A DNA stretch of 64,000 nt from Polyodon spathula (GCF_017654505.1 NC_054558.1:14561628-14625627), one strand, 5' to 3'. Shown: positions 24,600 through 48,078, counted from the first letter of the stretch. Notes: a model not told the origin generated them from the letters alone. Numbers and translations: made by a program.

Positions 24600-27500
24600 C
24601 ACACTGCCAAGACTGAAATTAAATTCACAGCCCCACTTCAATCATTTTGCATTGGTAGTGAATGGATACTATTTGCAGTGCCATGCTTTTGTATGCATTT
24701 GAACATGGAGCAATTATCTATTCCAGGATTTCAAGAAATGGAGGAGTGGAGTAAAGAACAGACAACAAATGCCCAACCCCCGTCCTTACTTCACCTGCCC
24801 AACGATAAAGAAACAAACACCAGTGTGAAAACTCCTTTCACAAAGGGAAAGTAAGCCATAGATAGGCTTGTGGGTTTAGCTGCTATTCTAAAACGTGAGT
24901 CTCGTTTTTTGTACGGTATTCACTCCAGCATTAAAACTTTGGCTTTTTTTGGTGTGCTTTATGTGGCTTAATGGGCTTACGATGTACTAAACATTGAGCA
25001 CTGGATCTTACTGCCTACAGTATATCACAGATTCTGTTAAGGTTTAATCGCATTAAGCCAGGCTAGATTCAGACCCTGTCACTGCATTTGAAATATAGAA
25101 AACACAGAAGCAAACAAACCCCAGGAGCTGCTGTTACCAGAAGTGTACCGTATCTTCTCAAGGCTGTCTGAGTAAATTGACACATTCCTGAAATCATAAA
25201 AGAAACCTATAAAGGAGGGTCAATCGCTGCAACAAAAAATGAAGAGATGGGTATAGAAGAACGTAGTAAACAGACACCCCGCAACCAGATTCTAGTATAA
25301 AAGTGGACTATTGTTTTCTGTGCTTGCTTAGATTTCCAAAAAATACCTGTGTTACCGTATACCTGTATTTTACCTGGAGTAGATTTAAATCACATTTTAC
25401 TGCATAATCCTACCTGACTCCTGCTCCCCACCTGCTCATACTATGACTGTAGACCAAGGATGTGTTCATATGTGCAGACATGTGAGTTCTTTTGCACAAC
25501 ACTGGAGGAATCAGCAAATAGCATGTGATTTGTGGTAAGCTTTTACAAGGGTCAAAATAAATGGAGTCGACATTAGGATTGGTCAGCCCCAGGTGAATTT
25601 TAAAATAGAAAATCTAATTTAAAAAATAAAATGAAATTACATTTGAAGCTACTTACTGTAAGTATGATATGCCTACATTCTACATTTACGATCCATATTT
25701 TTTAAACTAAAAATAAATCAGTTCCCTTTTTGCAATATGAATTTAAAATATCCATAGTTCAAATGATTAAATTAGATGGACATCAACATACTCAAAATAC
25801 ATAATCATAACATACATTTCCATATATTAAAGTTATTAAACCTAGGCTACAGTCAGTACTTGGAGTTCAGGGTTAATACATATACAAATCTGTACAATAC
25901 ACGCTCTCCATGTGTTACAAGCACAGAGTATAAACAGAGTAGTATCAGTGTTTCCCGAACCTCTGACCCGAGGCTAGGATTAAAAACGAACAGCTCTTAG
26001 CTGAGATTTTAATAGCCTTTGAAAGAGCTCAGCAATCCTGACAAGTGGAGCGTTCGGATTCTGCTGCAGCCGAGACTGAGGGAATACATTTCCTCTTCGC
26101 CCTGCTCAACTGTATCCCCTTGCCAGACATACAACACAAGAGGTCACTAATGAAATTGTCTTTTCACAATGATCGTAAGACAGCGTGGATGTCAAATGGC
26201 CCGCCACGGCTGGGGCTTGTTCAGATGGAACAAATCAGTGGTGATTGCTGGCAGAAGAGTGTAGGGTGATCTGGCCTGTGGGTAAAATATGAAGACCTCG
26301 CCAGCTAAATTTATCGAGCATGGCTCCTTGCCTGAGAGCTTTTGAAACATGTTAGGCTTCCCTGTTAATTTTACCTTTATGAAAGTTTCCCATAGTAAAA
26401 GCATGAAAAAGCATACGTGGGCATTGTGAAGCCCAGAGAGGTATGGGATATTAAAAAAAAAAAAAAAAAAAACATACGGTAATCCATAGTATGCACACAT
26501 GCTTTCCATCACTTAAATACGACTAATCAGCCATCCTTCTGCTACTTCCTGCTGCTGCAGCAGGGCATAAATGTAACTTCTAACACAGTTTTAGCACAGG
26601 AACACAAAAATGAACTCGGCACCGGTTTCCACAGCACCCAAGAAACAAAACAGCAGTAATTGCTTATGGCTTTTTAACAAGGAAAGCAAAGCCAAATGTA
26701 TACAAAAAAGTATTTTTATGTTCAAACAAAAGACATTTTAATTTATTTTTACTTCTAAAAGCATGGTAAGGCTTTTTTTTGCATGTGAAAATGAATGCAT
26801 CATTTTTGGTGTCACAATGTATCCTCATGAACATTCCTATGTAGTCAGCAGACATTTATAATTGTTTTTTTTTTATTTTAAATGATAGTGTTTTAAAAGA
26901 CCATATAGAATAGGCTACATGTTATTCCATCCTGCAGTTTTTAGGTAAGCAAACTTTCTCCATACTTTGTTTTCCACAACATGGCAACAAGTACGCTTAG
27001 GTGTGCACATGAAAAACGGTTCTGTGCACATGTAAAGCACCACACAGGCTATAGTATAGCCCTCTTGTGAGTGATCTATTTCTGCTTAATACTTTATCAG
27101 TGACTACATCTTACAAAGGGACTATTTGATTTGCTGTCATGGAAACAGTGGATATACGAGTTGTTTGAGTTGGATAAATGCTCGTTGGAAAAAATCTACA
27201 GTTTTTTTGTGGTGTTTAGCAGAGAACTGGAGCTGCTGTTGACGACATCAAGCTTCTACAAGATTGATACTAATTAGTTCTCCTAATCAACATGAATTCT
27301 GAAACACATAAATGAAGCTGCATTGGAGGCTAATGCTTTATAAATCAGTTTCTTAACTCTCTAGTTAAAACGACTAATGACGATTATTGGTCACAGAGAT
27401 GGAAAAGATTGACGCTTGCAAAACAAGTGACAGCAGCCAACACAGGCAGTTTCACTTCATTTTAGCTTCTAACACGGTTATACATTTTGTTTCATTCATG

Positions 27501-30500
27501 CCGTTCACTGTATCTGCTACTTACTACCACAGCAACACCTACTGTACCCTTGCACACCACGCTCTCACACATGCACAGCATTATCAATGTGAATGCAAGT
27601 AAAAACACAGATTGGCATATGACTTGACGGTCCAGTCAAAGTGTTTTGGCGGTCCGTATTCGACCGAGGTCCACCTATTGACTGACATGCTTTCAGCCAG
27701 TAACATTCTTTGCCCAAAAGATACTGCTGGGGTGAAATTAACCAAGGAGGTAAAGTAGTGGCATGCAAAGAAAGCTAATTGGGAATGTTCTTTTACCTAT
27801 TCTAGTATCAGAGGAAATTAAAATGCATGTGTTCAACAACTTGCGTTTCTTTAAAAACTGCACATGTGAGACTTATGTAGATAATACCAGTGCAAAATCA
27901 GTAAGTATTGAACACGTCGGTTAGTACAACACATCAACATTACCGTGCATGGGCTTAAACTTGGGTACACCTTTTTTTTCTGAGAAAATGCAGTTACTGC
28001 TTCAGATGCATATATAAGCCCATGTGCCTGTCTCCGAGTTTGGTTGAAGATAAGTGTAAACGCAAGGCTTGGAGGCAGATTGTGTTTATAAATATGCTTT
28101 ACTATATGACAAGTTGTGACATTAGCACTGATAAAAGAGCACGTTAGAGCCTTATAATTTGATTTCTAATGGATACTTGCTTTCTCTTCATTACATGGTA
28201 AAGACTTTATTTCATCCATTTTTCTACACCTAGTTTACTGTTGGGTTATAAAGCTATATTCTACTGTACTATTCTACTATTTTTTTTTTTTTTGCTGCTG
28301 TCTATTTTACGATATAAAACATTGCGGATCTCCACCATAAAATGCAGAACTCATACTGTTTATTTATTGTATGTTATATTAAGTTAGTAAGCTGTTCAAT
28401 AAATCACACCATGGGGTCCCCTCACCTGGTAAAAGCACAGCCATGTGGTGTGCAAGGTGAGTCATACATTCAGACACAAGCAGACACCTACAGGGCTGGC
28501 CTTTGTCGTCCAGAGGCCGATATTTTGCAGACATCATCTCTCAAGTTCCTGTGTGTAAAGAAACAATTGACTTGGTCGTGGGATCAGAGGTTGCCCACTG
28601 ACCTTCAATTCTCCTGAGCAGTGTGAGGAATTGCTGCAGTGAGTGAACAGAACTGGACTTTCTAAATTAGGGAGAAGATCAAGGGAAAAACAATTGAGAA
28701 CTCTAAATGTAATAAACAAATAAACAAATAAATAAATACATACCCCTGCAGGGGGCATCAACGGGTTGAAAACGAAGATCGGCCACAATACCTAACTTTC
28801 ATTTAAAATAGCCCCCAGTCCCCCCCCCGGGAGTCAGCTGCTTCTCTGTTTGCATGGTGTTGATCTCAGTGCTGACTCAGCTGCAGCACTTCAGGTCAGG
28901 ACCATGCTGGAATTACAAGCCTGGATATTGTATAAAAATCAGTTGCTGTTTTTGGACAATAAGGTCTACATCATTGCAGCACGTGCCAATCAAGCTCGCT
29001 CTGTCTTTGACTCCTGGTGACTATTTCAACACAACCAAACACGACAACAGAGGATTTAACTGCAAAACCAATCCGCCACACTGCCCTTTTTACCACACTG
29101 TGAATCATTGCTTACTGAATGTCTGTTATAGTCTGTACAAAATGTTTGTATGAAGTGCAGACTGGGTGCATGGGTGATAATTCAAACCCGGTCAAACGCC
29201 TTGCTCACTAAATATCTTAGAATCACTGAACTGATACTGTAAAAGTTCCATTTTCAAAACCATTTGGGGTTTTAATCTTGATTTATTTGAACCAAACAAT
29301 TGATTAAGTGAACATACTTATATTTGACATTTTTGTAATAGACTACCCCTAGTTTTTGTCACACAACGCTGTGCATTTACTAGGCAAGGGGATATTTTGC
29401 TACTGAAAGACTACATACAGTATGAATCAAAGTAAAGATTAACATTATACAACAAACACACTTAAATCAGAGTTAAATAAGTGGTTTTAGAGGTTGAAGT
29501 GTATTAACTTGCAACCTATCGTACAGGTATCGTTAACTAGTTACATAAAACCTAGAATAAAGTGTGTTTTTGCTACTACAAACGAATCATCTTCTTGAAT
29601 GATTTAGTTTTATTTTTTATCATTTACAATAGCCAGGTATGTAAACAAATCAACCCGGAGGAAATAACAATGTTATTTATTAGCAAGATGACAGATAGAC
29701 CAAAATAAAAGCATGCATCTCCCAGTAATGTGACAACATTCAACACATGGATCAGACAATAATTATGTGTTTACAGCAAATGTCCCTGCTTGATCTTAGT
29801 TATAGGCTGCAGACACCTTTTCCGGTTTAAAAAACACATGCCAGTTATCTTGCCTAACATATATTGTCATAATTTTGAAGGTCAGATTTTCCTCTATGAA
29901 CAACACACCCATTATGGTAAAGGTAATTTAGAGGTTTTTAATGGGAATTTATTTGAAGCTGAAAAGTACTGAACCTTCCAGATACTTCAATGCTACAGAT
30001 TGTCAGCACTGAAAGAATGTCAGTCAGAGGAAAAGCAGTGATTGGAACCGATGTAAGCCAATGTGTTTGGCTTCTGGGAGTTTGTATTATTTTACAGAAA
30101 ATAGGTAATTGTTTAAAAAATAAAGTTCTGTCGGTTTTTTTTTCCTACAAGGATTCAAACCCACTGAAAAAAAATGTATGTGTGTCGAATGCATTCCTTC
30201 AATGGGAAGCACTAAGGGTGTGCCTGAGAACAGGCACAAATGAGTACTCGCAACAAGTATGGCCCTTTTTCCCTGACTCGGGGGAGGAGAATGCGGGGAC
30301 CATTAGTACAACAGTCTTTGGTGAAATGACCCACATTAGGAGCTGCCCAAGATGATCAGCACTTTCTGTGAGTGTACAAAGTGAACGGTGATAATTATCG
30401 AATAAAATAAAAACATAAATAAAAGTAAAAATAACAGCAGAAATGTGAAATGTCCCACGCAGCACTATGCCGTGTGTTCAATCACTTACCAGAAGTTAAG

Positions 30501-31200
30501 AAAACCTGCTGCCAGGTTCCTAAATGCAGTGTAACTGGCACACCTGGTGTTAACTACAATTGTAACTGCAATAAGATTTGGGGCTGTGTTCGGTCATTTA
30601 AAAAACTAGCGGTTGTAGTGCTTCAGTAAAATATGTACTGAATACCTAGTGTACAAGGCGGTGTAAGAGAAGTGCTATGCTAGAATATGTTTGAAACATA
30701 CAAAATATATGCTAACACTAATCATTTTAATTTCGAAAACTGAGCACCGTCCACCCCTCCCACCTCCAGCTCATGTTATCCAGAGGCAAACCTTTAATTT
30801 CTTCATTTGCCATCTCGACAGCAAAGCGTTGTATAGCATAAACTGTTCTGAAAGAAATGTCTTGAAACCCTCTGCCATTTGAGATTTTTTCGTTAAATGC
30901 CCAGACAACCAAAAAAACCAAGTTGAATACAAACTGTGCTCACAACTGTTCAAGCAGGCACAACCAATCTCCAGGGTTACTTTGCAAGCATAAGTTCATA
31001 TTATTATTAGTATTATTAATATTTTTAATAGTAGTAAAATATGACTCTGACTGATAACCTGCTTGAAACAGTGACTGTTAAATAAAGCTTTGTTTTCCTA
31101 AGTCTGCTGCAGTTTGTGCTGCTGCAATGCAAGCTTACTGTATATATCACAAGCAGCATCAATTACATGTAAATAAAACATGTATTTTTATTTTTACTGA
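24600..31200. other. Intron 1 segment with no recognised gene
   Basis: AT-rich sequence with homopolymer runs (26452-26472 A, 28279-28293 T). The block 26040-26420 is lower in simple repeats and may be conserved non-coding DNA, but this cannot be judged from one sequence. Nothing else was identified. Confidence 0.5.
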
Positions 31201-31234
31201 AATTATATAAACATCATTACTGTTCTATACCTCA

Positions 31235-31432
31235 TATTTTTAACCTACATGTGAATGTTTTATTTCATTTATATGGATTACCTGTAAATGATTTTCAATC
31301 AAACATAAACAAGTAGCTATGGTGATGTCACTGGTACATTAAGCAAATTCATACCATCGAAGGTTCAAACCTTCCTTCAGTAACGTGTACTGAACTGTCA
31401 AAGGTCAAAACGTACCCTTTGTTGCAGCCCTA
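31235..31432 (-). mobile_element. hAT-like MITE (copy B)
   Basis: The reverse complement begins TAGGGCTGCAACAAAGG and then follows copy A through GGTTTGAACCTTCGATGG, GTGACATCACCATAG and CACATGTAG. The resemblance ends near 31240. No coding capacity is seen. Confidence 0.65.
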
Positions 31433-31439
31433 ATATAGA

Positions 31440-34150
31440 GTAGTTGAACTTTGATAAACCTGCGTAATTGTATTTGTAATTACCATATAATTGATCAATT
31501 ACAGTTCAAATACACACTCTTCCAAAATTAATTATATAATACATGCCATGGGAAGATTTTATGAAAATAGGGAAAACCGTGATAACCGTGAAAAAAATAC
31601 AGCCTTACTTATAAGACTTTAAGAACATAAGTTCACACAAAATTCACTAAATCATGGCCACTTCTTCAGAAGTCACGTGGGTCATTTATAGGCTGTTACT
31701 ACACATGTGGTCGCTGCACTAGCAAATGGGAAAACTACAACCCCTATAGATAGAAAGGAGGCTGCATTTATTATTCTACCAGTTAACTCTACTGCGTGCA
31801 CTTAATCAGGACCCAGTTGTGAGATACAAGGCAAAGCCGAGTGTCAACCAACTCAGCAAGTGGTGATATCCCAAAACGCTGTTGTGCTATATTGCTTAAA
31901 TTAATGTTGTTTTCCAATTGATGGGCCCCTAAAACTCCATGCTGCCTGCAGCCAATATCTGCTGCATAATGTCAGATCAAACAGCTGGTATGCTATTTTT
32001 CCCATTTCGGATGTTTAAGTGTTTACTATCTCTACCAAGAACACCATTGTTGTCTTTATAAAAACAGTTAGTGAAACTCACTGGTCACAATGCTTTTTTT
32101 TCAATAGTATTATCTTACCAGTAGCCAAAGTGGGATCATTATCTTGACACATAATCTTTCTTTAAAAAAATGTTCAATAATTTAACTGAGACTGTAGGTA
32201 AGGAATCAACAGAATGCTTTCAATCAGGAAATTAATCATTATTAAATTATGAGGGTAAAGAAAAAAAAAAAAACACGTGCCATGATAGTTCTTTAGTTTG
32301 TTAGTACAGTAAAAGTCACCTCACAATTAAGGCAACTTGCTTAAGAGTTTGGATTTTCTCCCACTGAAAGCAATATAAAGTTACCTTCAATAGTAAAACC
32401 CCCACCAGGAGTCCAAAACAAACTACCAGTCTGAAAACACTGATGCAAAAAATGTAACTTATTTCAATATAAGTATTACAAAGTAAAACAGTAAATTTAA
32501 ATATTTGCATGAAATAAAATTAATCTTTGTAAAAAGCTTTGACATACATTTCAACTGTCCCTACAGAAGCAAGGCCCCCTCCCTATTAAAGCCACATTTA
32601 GTTGGTCCCTTGACCGGCACGAATACACTGTAGTTTTATGTACTGTATTTGTGATTTAGTGGGGGGAAGAAAAAAAAGTTCTGCCTGAAATCAATTATCG
32701 TTTCACCTAATTTAATAGACAAAACATATTTTTGTTTTGAAGTAAGAAAATGCAAGGCTCTAATTATAGCACACAGCTGGCTTTCACACTTAAAAGAACC
32801 GAACTAACTATACTGAGACACAGTGAGCTGGATCTGTGTAGAAAAACACCAAGACCTACACAATATAGCACTGTAGCAGCACTGGAAAAATCTGCAGGAT
32901 TAAATCTGACTAACGGTTAGAACGACAATTCCATTGTAAAGACAGCTCATTTTTTTCCTCCAGCATGTAATGTTGTTACCTTGCTTTTGTGCATGCTAGT
33001 GTACTCGCTCAGAATGCTGATGTAGCACTCCCTGGGTGCAATCCCTGCCTGGTAGAATGTCATTTAAAAGACAATGGGACTGCCTGGTTGCACAGGCATC
33101 TGATATCTTTACAGCTCACACTTTGCCTTGATTAAGTATATGTGCACTCGCTTCCTTAAAGTACATGGAGCTAACAATAATTCCAGTACATTTTTACAAA
33201 CATGTATTACCATCACCTCTTAGGCCATTTGTATCTGAAAGATGCACACGCAAGGTTAAATGTGTATTTGATTTTGCTGCACTTCCGGTTGAGGGAATAG
33301 GGCCGACAAGTGAGTTGCTTCCGGGAGCTGAAATTCTAGAAGGAAAAACATCAGAACATAAAGTTTTTTTTAGACTATAACTCTACCGAAGCATATTTTT
33401 TAAAAAATTCTTATTTCTCTAAAAATGTTATAAATGCTTGCCATTTATTTTCTTTAAAAGAACTCCCAAAAGCTGCAGGCATTGTCTTTGAATACCAATC
33501 ACTGCTTTTGCTATGACCGACGTGCATTCAATGCCGACCTGGTTGCTTCAGACACCCTCTCGAAGTTGACCAGGCATGCATCGAAGTATCTGAGTGTTCA
33601 ATACATATTCTTCACCAACAGATTCAAATAAATGACCATTAAAAAATCAAACTCACCTTCACCATGTTTGCATTTTTCATACAAGATCAAAGAAAGCATG
33701 GCAATACATTAGGTAAGATTTGCTGAAAATGATTTTGTTAGCACCATGTACTTTCAGGGGGAAATATCAGCATCACCAAAACAAACAGCTTAGCATAATG
33801 GCTCAAATTAATCTGAGATGTGTCTAATGAAGCTCTCATGAAACGCTAAATGGCTCAAACTAACACACAATGTAGTAAATTGCTCTCGGATTGTCTTCAT
33901 TTGCACTCTCTGTAAGTAATGAATCCAAGTAGTGGGATCCAAAATTAGGGTGGCAGCTATGCCAGTTTATCTAAACATAAAGCATACTTTAGATCCTCAG
34001 CTTTGCACAGGGATGTAGAGGTGTCTCAGTGCAATTGCTTTTCATACTTTTGTATCAACGAAGGGCTAAATATCAGTCACAAAGTGAATATTCAGCACGT
34101 TATTTATTTCTCTGTTTTGTGGTGAGGTGAAGAAGGTTGTAATGAGTATA
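31440..34150. other. Intron 1 segment with no recognised gene; low-repeat block 32.9-34.0 kb
   Basis: No coding or transposon sequence was recognised. From about 32,900 to 34,010 the DNA has balanced composition, few simple repeats and several TAAT-type words, as in many vertebrate intronic enhancers. This is suggestive only. Confidence 0.35.
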
Positions 34151-34158
34151 GCATGTAG

Positions 34159-37371
<3,213 letters not shown>

Positions 37372-37379
37372 GTAAGTAG

Positions 37380-44030
<6,651 letters not shown>

Positions 44031-45022
44031 TCACTCACACCACCACGAAAATCAAAATCTAAAATAAATACTATCCACAAGAACCCAAACCGTGGTGAAG
44101 ATAATCCAAAACAGACTGATATTATAAATCAATACAGGCGTCAAAAGAACAGGAAAAATGAACTACATTTGTAAATCCAAAATTAGTTTCCTGAGGGTAC
44201 CAATATCTGGGTGATGAGGTCCAGATCCGAACCGATTCAAAACAAAAAGTGTCGTGTTTCAGTACCGTATTCCTACGGGCAGGCAACGTGTATTTCTGTC
44301 CAAAACAGGTCCATGTTGTGCCGGTTTTATTAAATAACAGTAAATCCCCACGATGTAGCTAGACGAGTTGGATTAAAATAGACCAAAAGAACAAATCCGG
44401 AATTGATTGGTAATAAAATCAAATAGTTTGTGTTCATAACTCCATTCATAAACTATTCTGATCTCCCAGCTCGTCCTAAATATTGGGGGTATTTTTCAAT
44501 GATAAAACAAGACTGGACTGAAGCAGTAAATTGCAAAAGGTGTGCAATAATACTCCCGGAATCCCGAGATGTGTGCTGACATAACAATTCACACATGAAC
44601 CTACGCTCGATAAAAACAGACAGGTCTTGTTCTCGCTTGTGGCAAGAAAAATCAGTTTTGATGTTGTAAATAAATAAAAACTATAAAAAATAAAAATATC
44701 TAGATACCGATACCCAGTTATCTCAGTTCCGATTAGTTTTTGCGGATATTACTGGTTATTTATAGTTTTTTGTTCACCGCCACCATGCCGTAGCAGATGC
44801 TAAGAGAAATGTTTTTTTTTTTTTTAATCAGTGTTTCACTTTCCAATAAATAAACAGTGAGAAACACAAATCTGGAAGCTTTTGTTTCTCCCGTTCAGTT
44901 TCAGAAAAATAATCCCAGCTCCCTCCAAAAATGTATTCCAGTTACTGCTTCTTTATTTTTTCCTCCCCAAAAAGTCTTGTTAGTTTAACATCGGGAGAAA
45001 AGAAAAAAAAAAAAACAGACGA

Positions 45023-45026
<4 letters not shown>

Positions 45027-45062
<36 letters not shown>
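45027..45062. repeat. Poly(A) run of 36
   Basis: An uninterrupted A run lies within the presumed med13l 5' UTR/promoter interval. It could mark an inserted retroposon tail or simple slippage. Confidence 0.95.
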
Positions 45063-45066
<4 letters not shown>

Positions 45067-45449
45067 TTCCTTCCTTTCAATTCATCATGACGAAACGTCC
45101 TCCAGAGCCTTAACAATAACCCCTAAAGCACGACGAGGATGGGGGGTAATAACAATTACTCAATACTAGTGATAATAACCCCAGTCTGGCACATATTTTC
45201 ATATGTACTTGTTTAATGTAAAAAATAAAAACACACACAAAAACGACGGACTCGCGAGATACGAGTCTCCAACCAACAACAAAAATAAGAAAATCCCCTG
45301 AAAAAAAAACGTACAAAATAAATAAATACAGCGGGGATATTATATTACTCCAAAAACAGCGCTAGTTGTACAGCCAGCGGGCTCCTGTCGGTGTGTGTCG
45401 CTTTGTTCCCAGGTAGTGTTTTTATTTCTCCGTGTCTTCACTGTTATTT

Positions 45450-45524
45450 TCGTGTGTGTGTGTGTGAGAGAGAGAGAGAGTGGCTCCCAATGTGTGAGAC
45501 GTCTCGCTGCTGCTGCTGCTGCTA

Positions 45525-45557
<33 letters not shown>
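45450..45557. repeat. GT/GA tract, CTG units and AC tract near the promoter
   Basis: GTGTGT and GAGAGA runs (45453-45480), then five GCT units (45509-45523), then about 17 AC units. They lie 30-130 bp from the YY1-like motif. Confidence 0.9.
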
Positions 45558-45558
<1 letters not shown>

Positions 45559-45582
45559 GCTGCCCAGCACGCACACCGATGT

Positions 45583-45621
45583 AATGGCGGCGGATGGGAG
45601 AGAGATTCGCCATCTCATTGG
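45583..45621 (-). promoter_or_regulatory. CCAAT box and YY1-like motif, candidate core promoter
   Basis: Reading the minus strand, CCAAT (45621-45617) is followed by GATGGCGAAT and then GCCGCCATTAC. YY1 sites of the form GCCGCCAT commonly sit at or just downstream of start sites in housekeeping promoters. The assignment to med13l is by position and strand only. Confidence 0.4.
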
Positions 45622-45904
45622 GCTCGGAGACCTCATGTGACCAAAGAAAGGGATAGATTACTAGAATGTTTCACACGGCCCAAATCTTGCCGCTGGAGGC
45701 GCTGTGTGCAAACTATATGCACACCGTCGTTATTATATCACATACTGTATTCAAGAAGAGTGCTTGCTGAGTGTGTGGAGACTGGCTTGACTTACAACAG
45801 TACATTTACAAAGCCTTTGTTAAAAATGAAAATTTGTTCTGGACTAAAATCTTAATAAAATGTACCTCAACATTTTGTTTAAAACTCCTCTATTTCTGAT
45901 TCTC

Positions 45905-45909
45905 CATGC

Positions 45910-45974
<65 letters not shown>

Positions 45975-45987
45975 GTAGTAGTAGTAG
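45905..45987. repeat. ATT/AGT trinucleotide microsatellite
   Basis: A long ATT array passes into AGT repeats directly against the poly(A) end of the akr1a1 retrocopy. It may have grown out of the retroposed tail. Confidence 0.9.
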
Positions 45988-46438
45988 TTTTTTTTTTTTT
46001 TTCCATGCGTAAAAGACGAGTGTTTATTTCTGCTGGTCAGTGACAAAGCAGGTAAGGCAGTAGCAGTGAGGCACGTCGAGAGGGCAGCGTGAATCTCAAT
46101 AGGGCTCACTGAAGTGGTAATGGGGGTGACCTGCATCCTGGGGAACAGAGTTCCCATCAGTTGTGATCATGGGTACAATAGCGTTAGTTCTTGTAGTCCC
46201 ATCGCTTACATCTCTTCATCTTCCAGCGTGAAGTCAAACACCTGGATATTCTGAAGGATGCAGGACTCATTGCCACCCCTCGATGCACCTGACACCTGCC
46301 TATGGGCTCCTCCTGCAGCACCGGCTTGTCGGGGTGTTTCCAGGCGCGGTCGGGGGACCCCAGCGTGCTGTACGCCATCACCACCAGCCTGCGAGCCCGG
46401 CAGTGTGCCAGCAGCTCCGTTTGCGACAGACAGGGGTC
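45988..46438 (-). pseudogene. akr1a1: Processed pseudogene of akr1a1 (aldo-keto reductase, aldehyde reductase), 5'-truncated
   Basis: Minus-strand translation gives [17 protein letters not shown], then [20 protein letters not shown] and LQEEP. After a disrupted stretch come [11 protein letters not shown] and, in another frame, [20 protein letters not shown] and HYHFSEPY followed by a stop (46098-46096). These match the C-terminal third of AKR1A1 in order, ending at the family's normal C-terminus. About 20 family residues between EEP and the ILQNI segment are missing or scrambled, and frameshifts and stops separate the blocks, so it is non-functional. After the stop there is about 90 nt of 3' UTR, an AATAAA signal (46028-46023) and, some 20 nt later, a 15-base A run (T run at 45988-46002). 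Several normally separate exons are joined without introns. This is the signature of LINE-mediated retrocopying of mRNA. The parent gene is a cytosolic NADPH-dependent enzyme. Confidence 0.85.
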
Positions 46439-46616
46439 AGCTTGTAATTTTTCTGGCCACAGACTTATATATAAAAAAAATATGTATAGGTATACGCAGC
46501 TGTGTATAATAAGGATGTACTTTTAACAAGGGTTTCTGGTATTATTTATAAACTACAAGAGCAAAACCAGCGAGATAAATTATAGTTACTAAATCAAAAC
46601 ATAAAGAGTAAGTAGG

Positions 46617-47040
46617 TACAAATGTCTTCTTACAAATTGTTTCACCTTTATTTGCATTTTGAATAGTTATTTGCAATTATATTGAGTGGTTCTTGGCTTA
46701 GTTGATTTAGTATTGAGTTTTTATCTTTGTATTCTGTCTTTACCTGTCTGTGAGCTTCTAACTGCCTCGAACAGGCTTGGTCATTCTATTCAAATCCCAT
46801 GACAAATGATGTGGGCTAGTTCCACCTGCTGTGTAGCGCTGGTTGAATGGAATGGTTCAATCCGGCCAGTTAGAACTCTCCAGCTGAGCTCAAAGCATTT
46901 TCTGACTGGTAAAAAGAGATTCAAGGAAAAATGAGAACTCAATACTGGAGCAGCACAGCCCAGGACCGCTCAGAATTATTGCAAACACCCTAACAAGACA
47001 AGAGGAAAGAGAACCAAGCCGTAAAATTACATTTGAAGTT
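46617..47040. mobile_element. Foldback element, copy 2
   Basis: The right end, reverse-complemented, is AACTTCAAATGTAATTTTAC, and the left end begins TACAAATGTCTTC. The interior shares AGTTAGAACTCTCC, ACTGGAGCAGCACAG and ATTATTGCAAACACC with copy 1. It lies just upstream of the akr1a1 retrocopy. Confidence 0.65.
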
Positions 47041-48078
47041 GTTTGTATGGCACATGGAATTGTAGTTCATTTTTAATTCCTAGAAAACAGACATGTAGAT
47101 CAGAGAAGGGAGCCAGTATGAATTTTCTTTCATGAAAAGAGAAGTTATCTCTTTGATCTGCTTAAGAACTGGTTCAAATATCAATTCAATGAATTGTATG
47201 AATAGCTTCAAATCAATACATAGCCCAAGAGCCTATATTTGATTTTATTTCATATTGTGTCTCCCCTCATGTAGACGCTCCTAAGTTCTTCACCTGGAAT
47301 AACCAGGAATTTTTGTCATCTTTCTGAAAGTTGTATATTTGCTCTGTAATCTAGGAATCCATCCTTTTATATTTCTTATATAAAGTAGGGAGAAGGACAT
47401 TGTTTGTGAACAGTTGTTAGGATTATCCCACGCAATGACAATTTAATTGTACAGTGTTCATGTATAATTGTAGTCTCATCATTGTAGTTCTTCCACAACT
47501 TTAAATTATCCTATAATATTGTTTCAGCTCCCCTTGGCTCCTTGTTCCATAGAGCTATGGGGGCTCCCCTCAACGATTTTTAACAGATTACTTTTTCAAA
47601 GTAACTTGGTGCAGTACATATGTTTTTATAGAAGTGATAAAATCAGTTTCTTACCTCTTATTAGCACTAGCAACATTATCACTGGCCCCTTTCTTTATGT
47701 TGAATAACACAGGTCATAAAGCAGCTCTATATGTTTTATTTAATGCTTTGCTATTGTATTATAAGTACTTCAACTTCAGTGCAAATCCACCACTGATACT
47801 GTTTCATATACCTTTACTTTGTGTTTTAGGTATTGTAGTTACCAACACAATTAGTTACCAGCAATTACCAAAAGGAATAGAGCTTTTTGTTCATGCTTTA
47901 AGAGCAGTACTTTCTGTTCTGTATAGATCTGTATTGGAGAAGCCCACACTTTTGTGTTGTGTATCTTTTGCAAGTTACATTAAGGGATTACTTTCACATT
48001 TATACCTTTTAGTTCCTGTTGTCCAGTGTAGATTACTGTGGATGACTTAAAAGAGACTTCATTCAATTTGTTTTCTTA

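Noticed and set aside
46302..46526. Plus-strand Cys/Ser-rich frames across the akr1a1 retrocopy
   Set aside because: They are antisense shadows of the pseudogene.
47634..48050. 138-codon hydrophobic plus-strand frame
   Set aside because: Leu-rich composition follows from T-rich DNA. There is no recognised family, no codon bias and no splice context. An overlapping shorter frame exists in another register.
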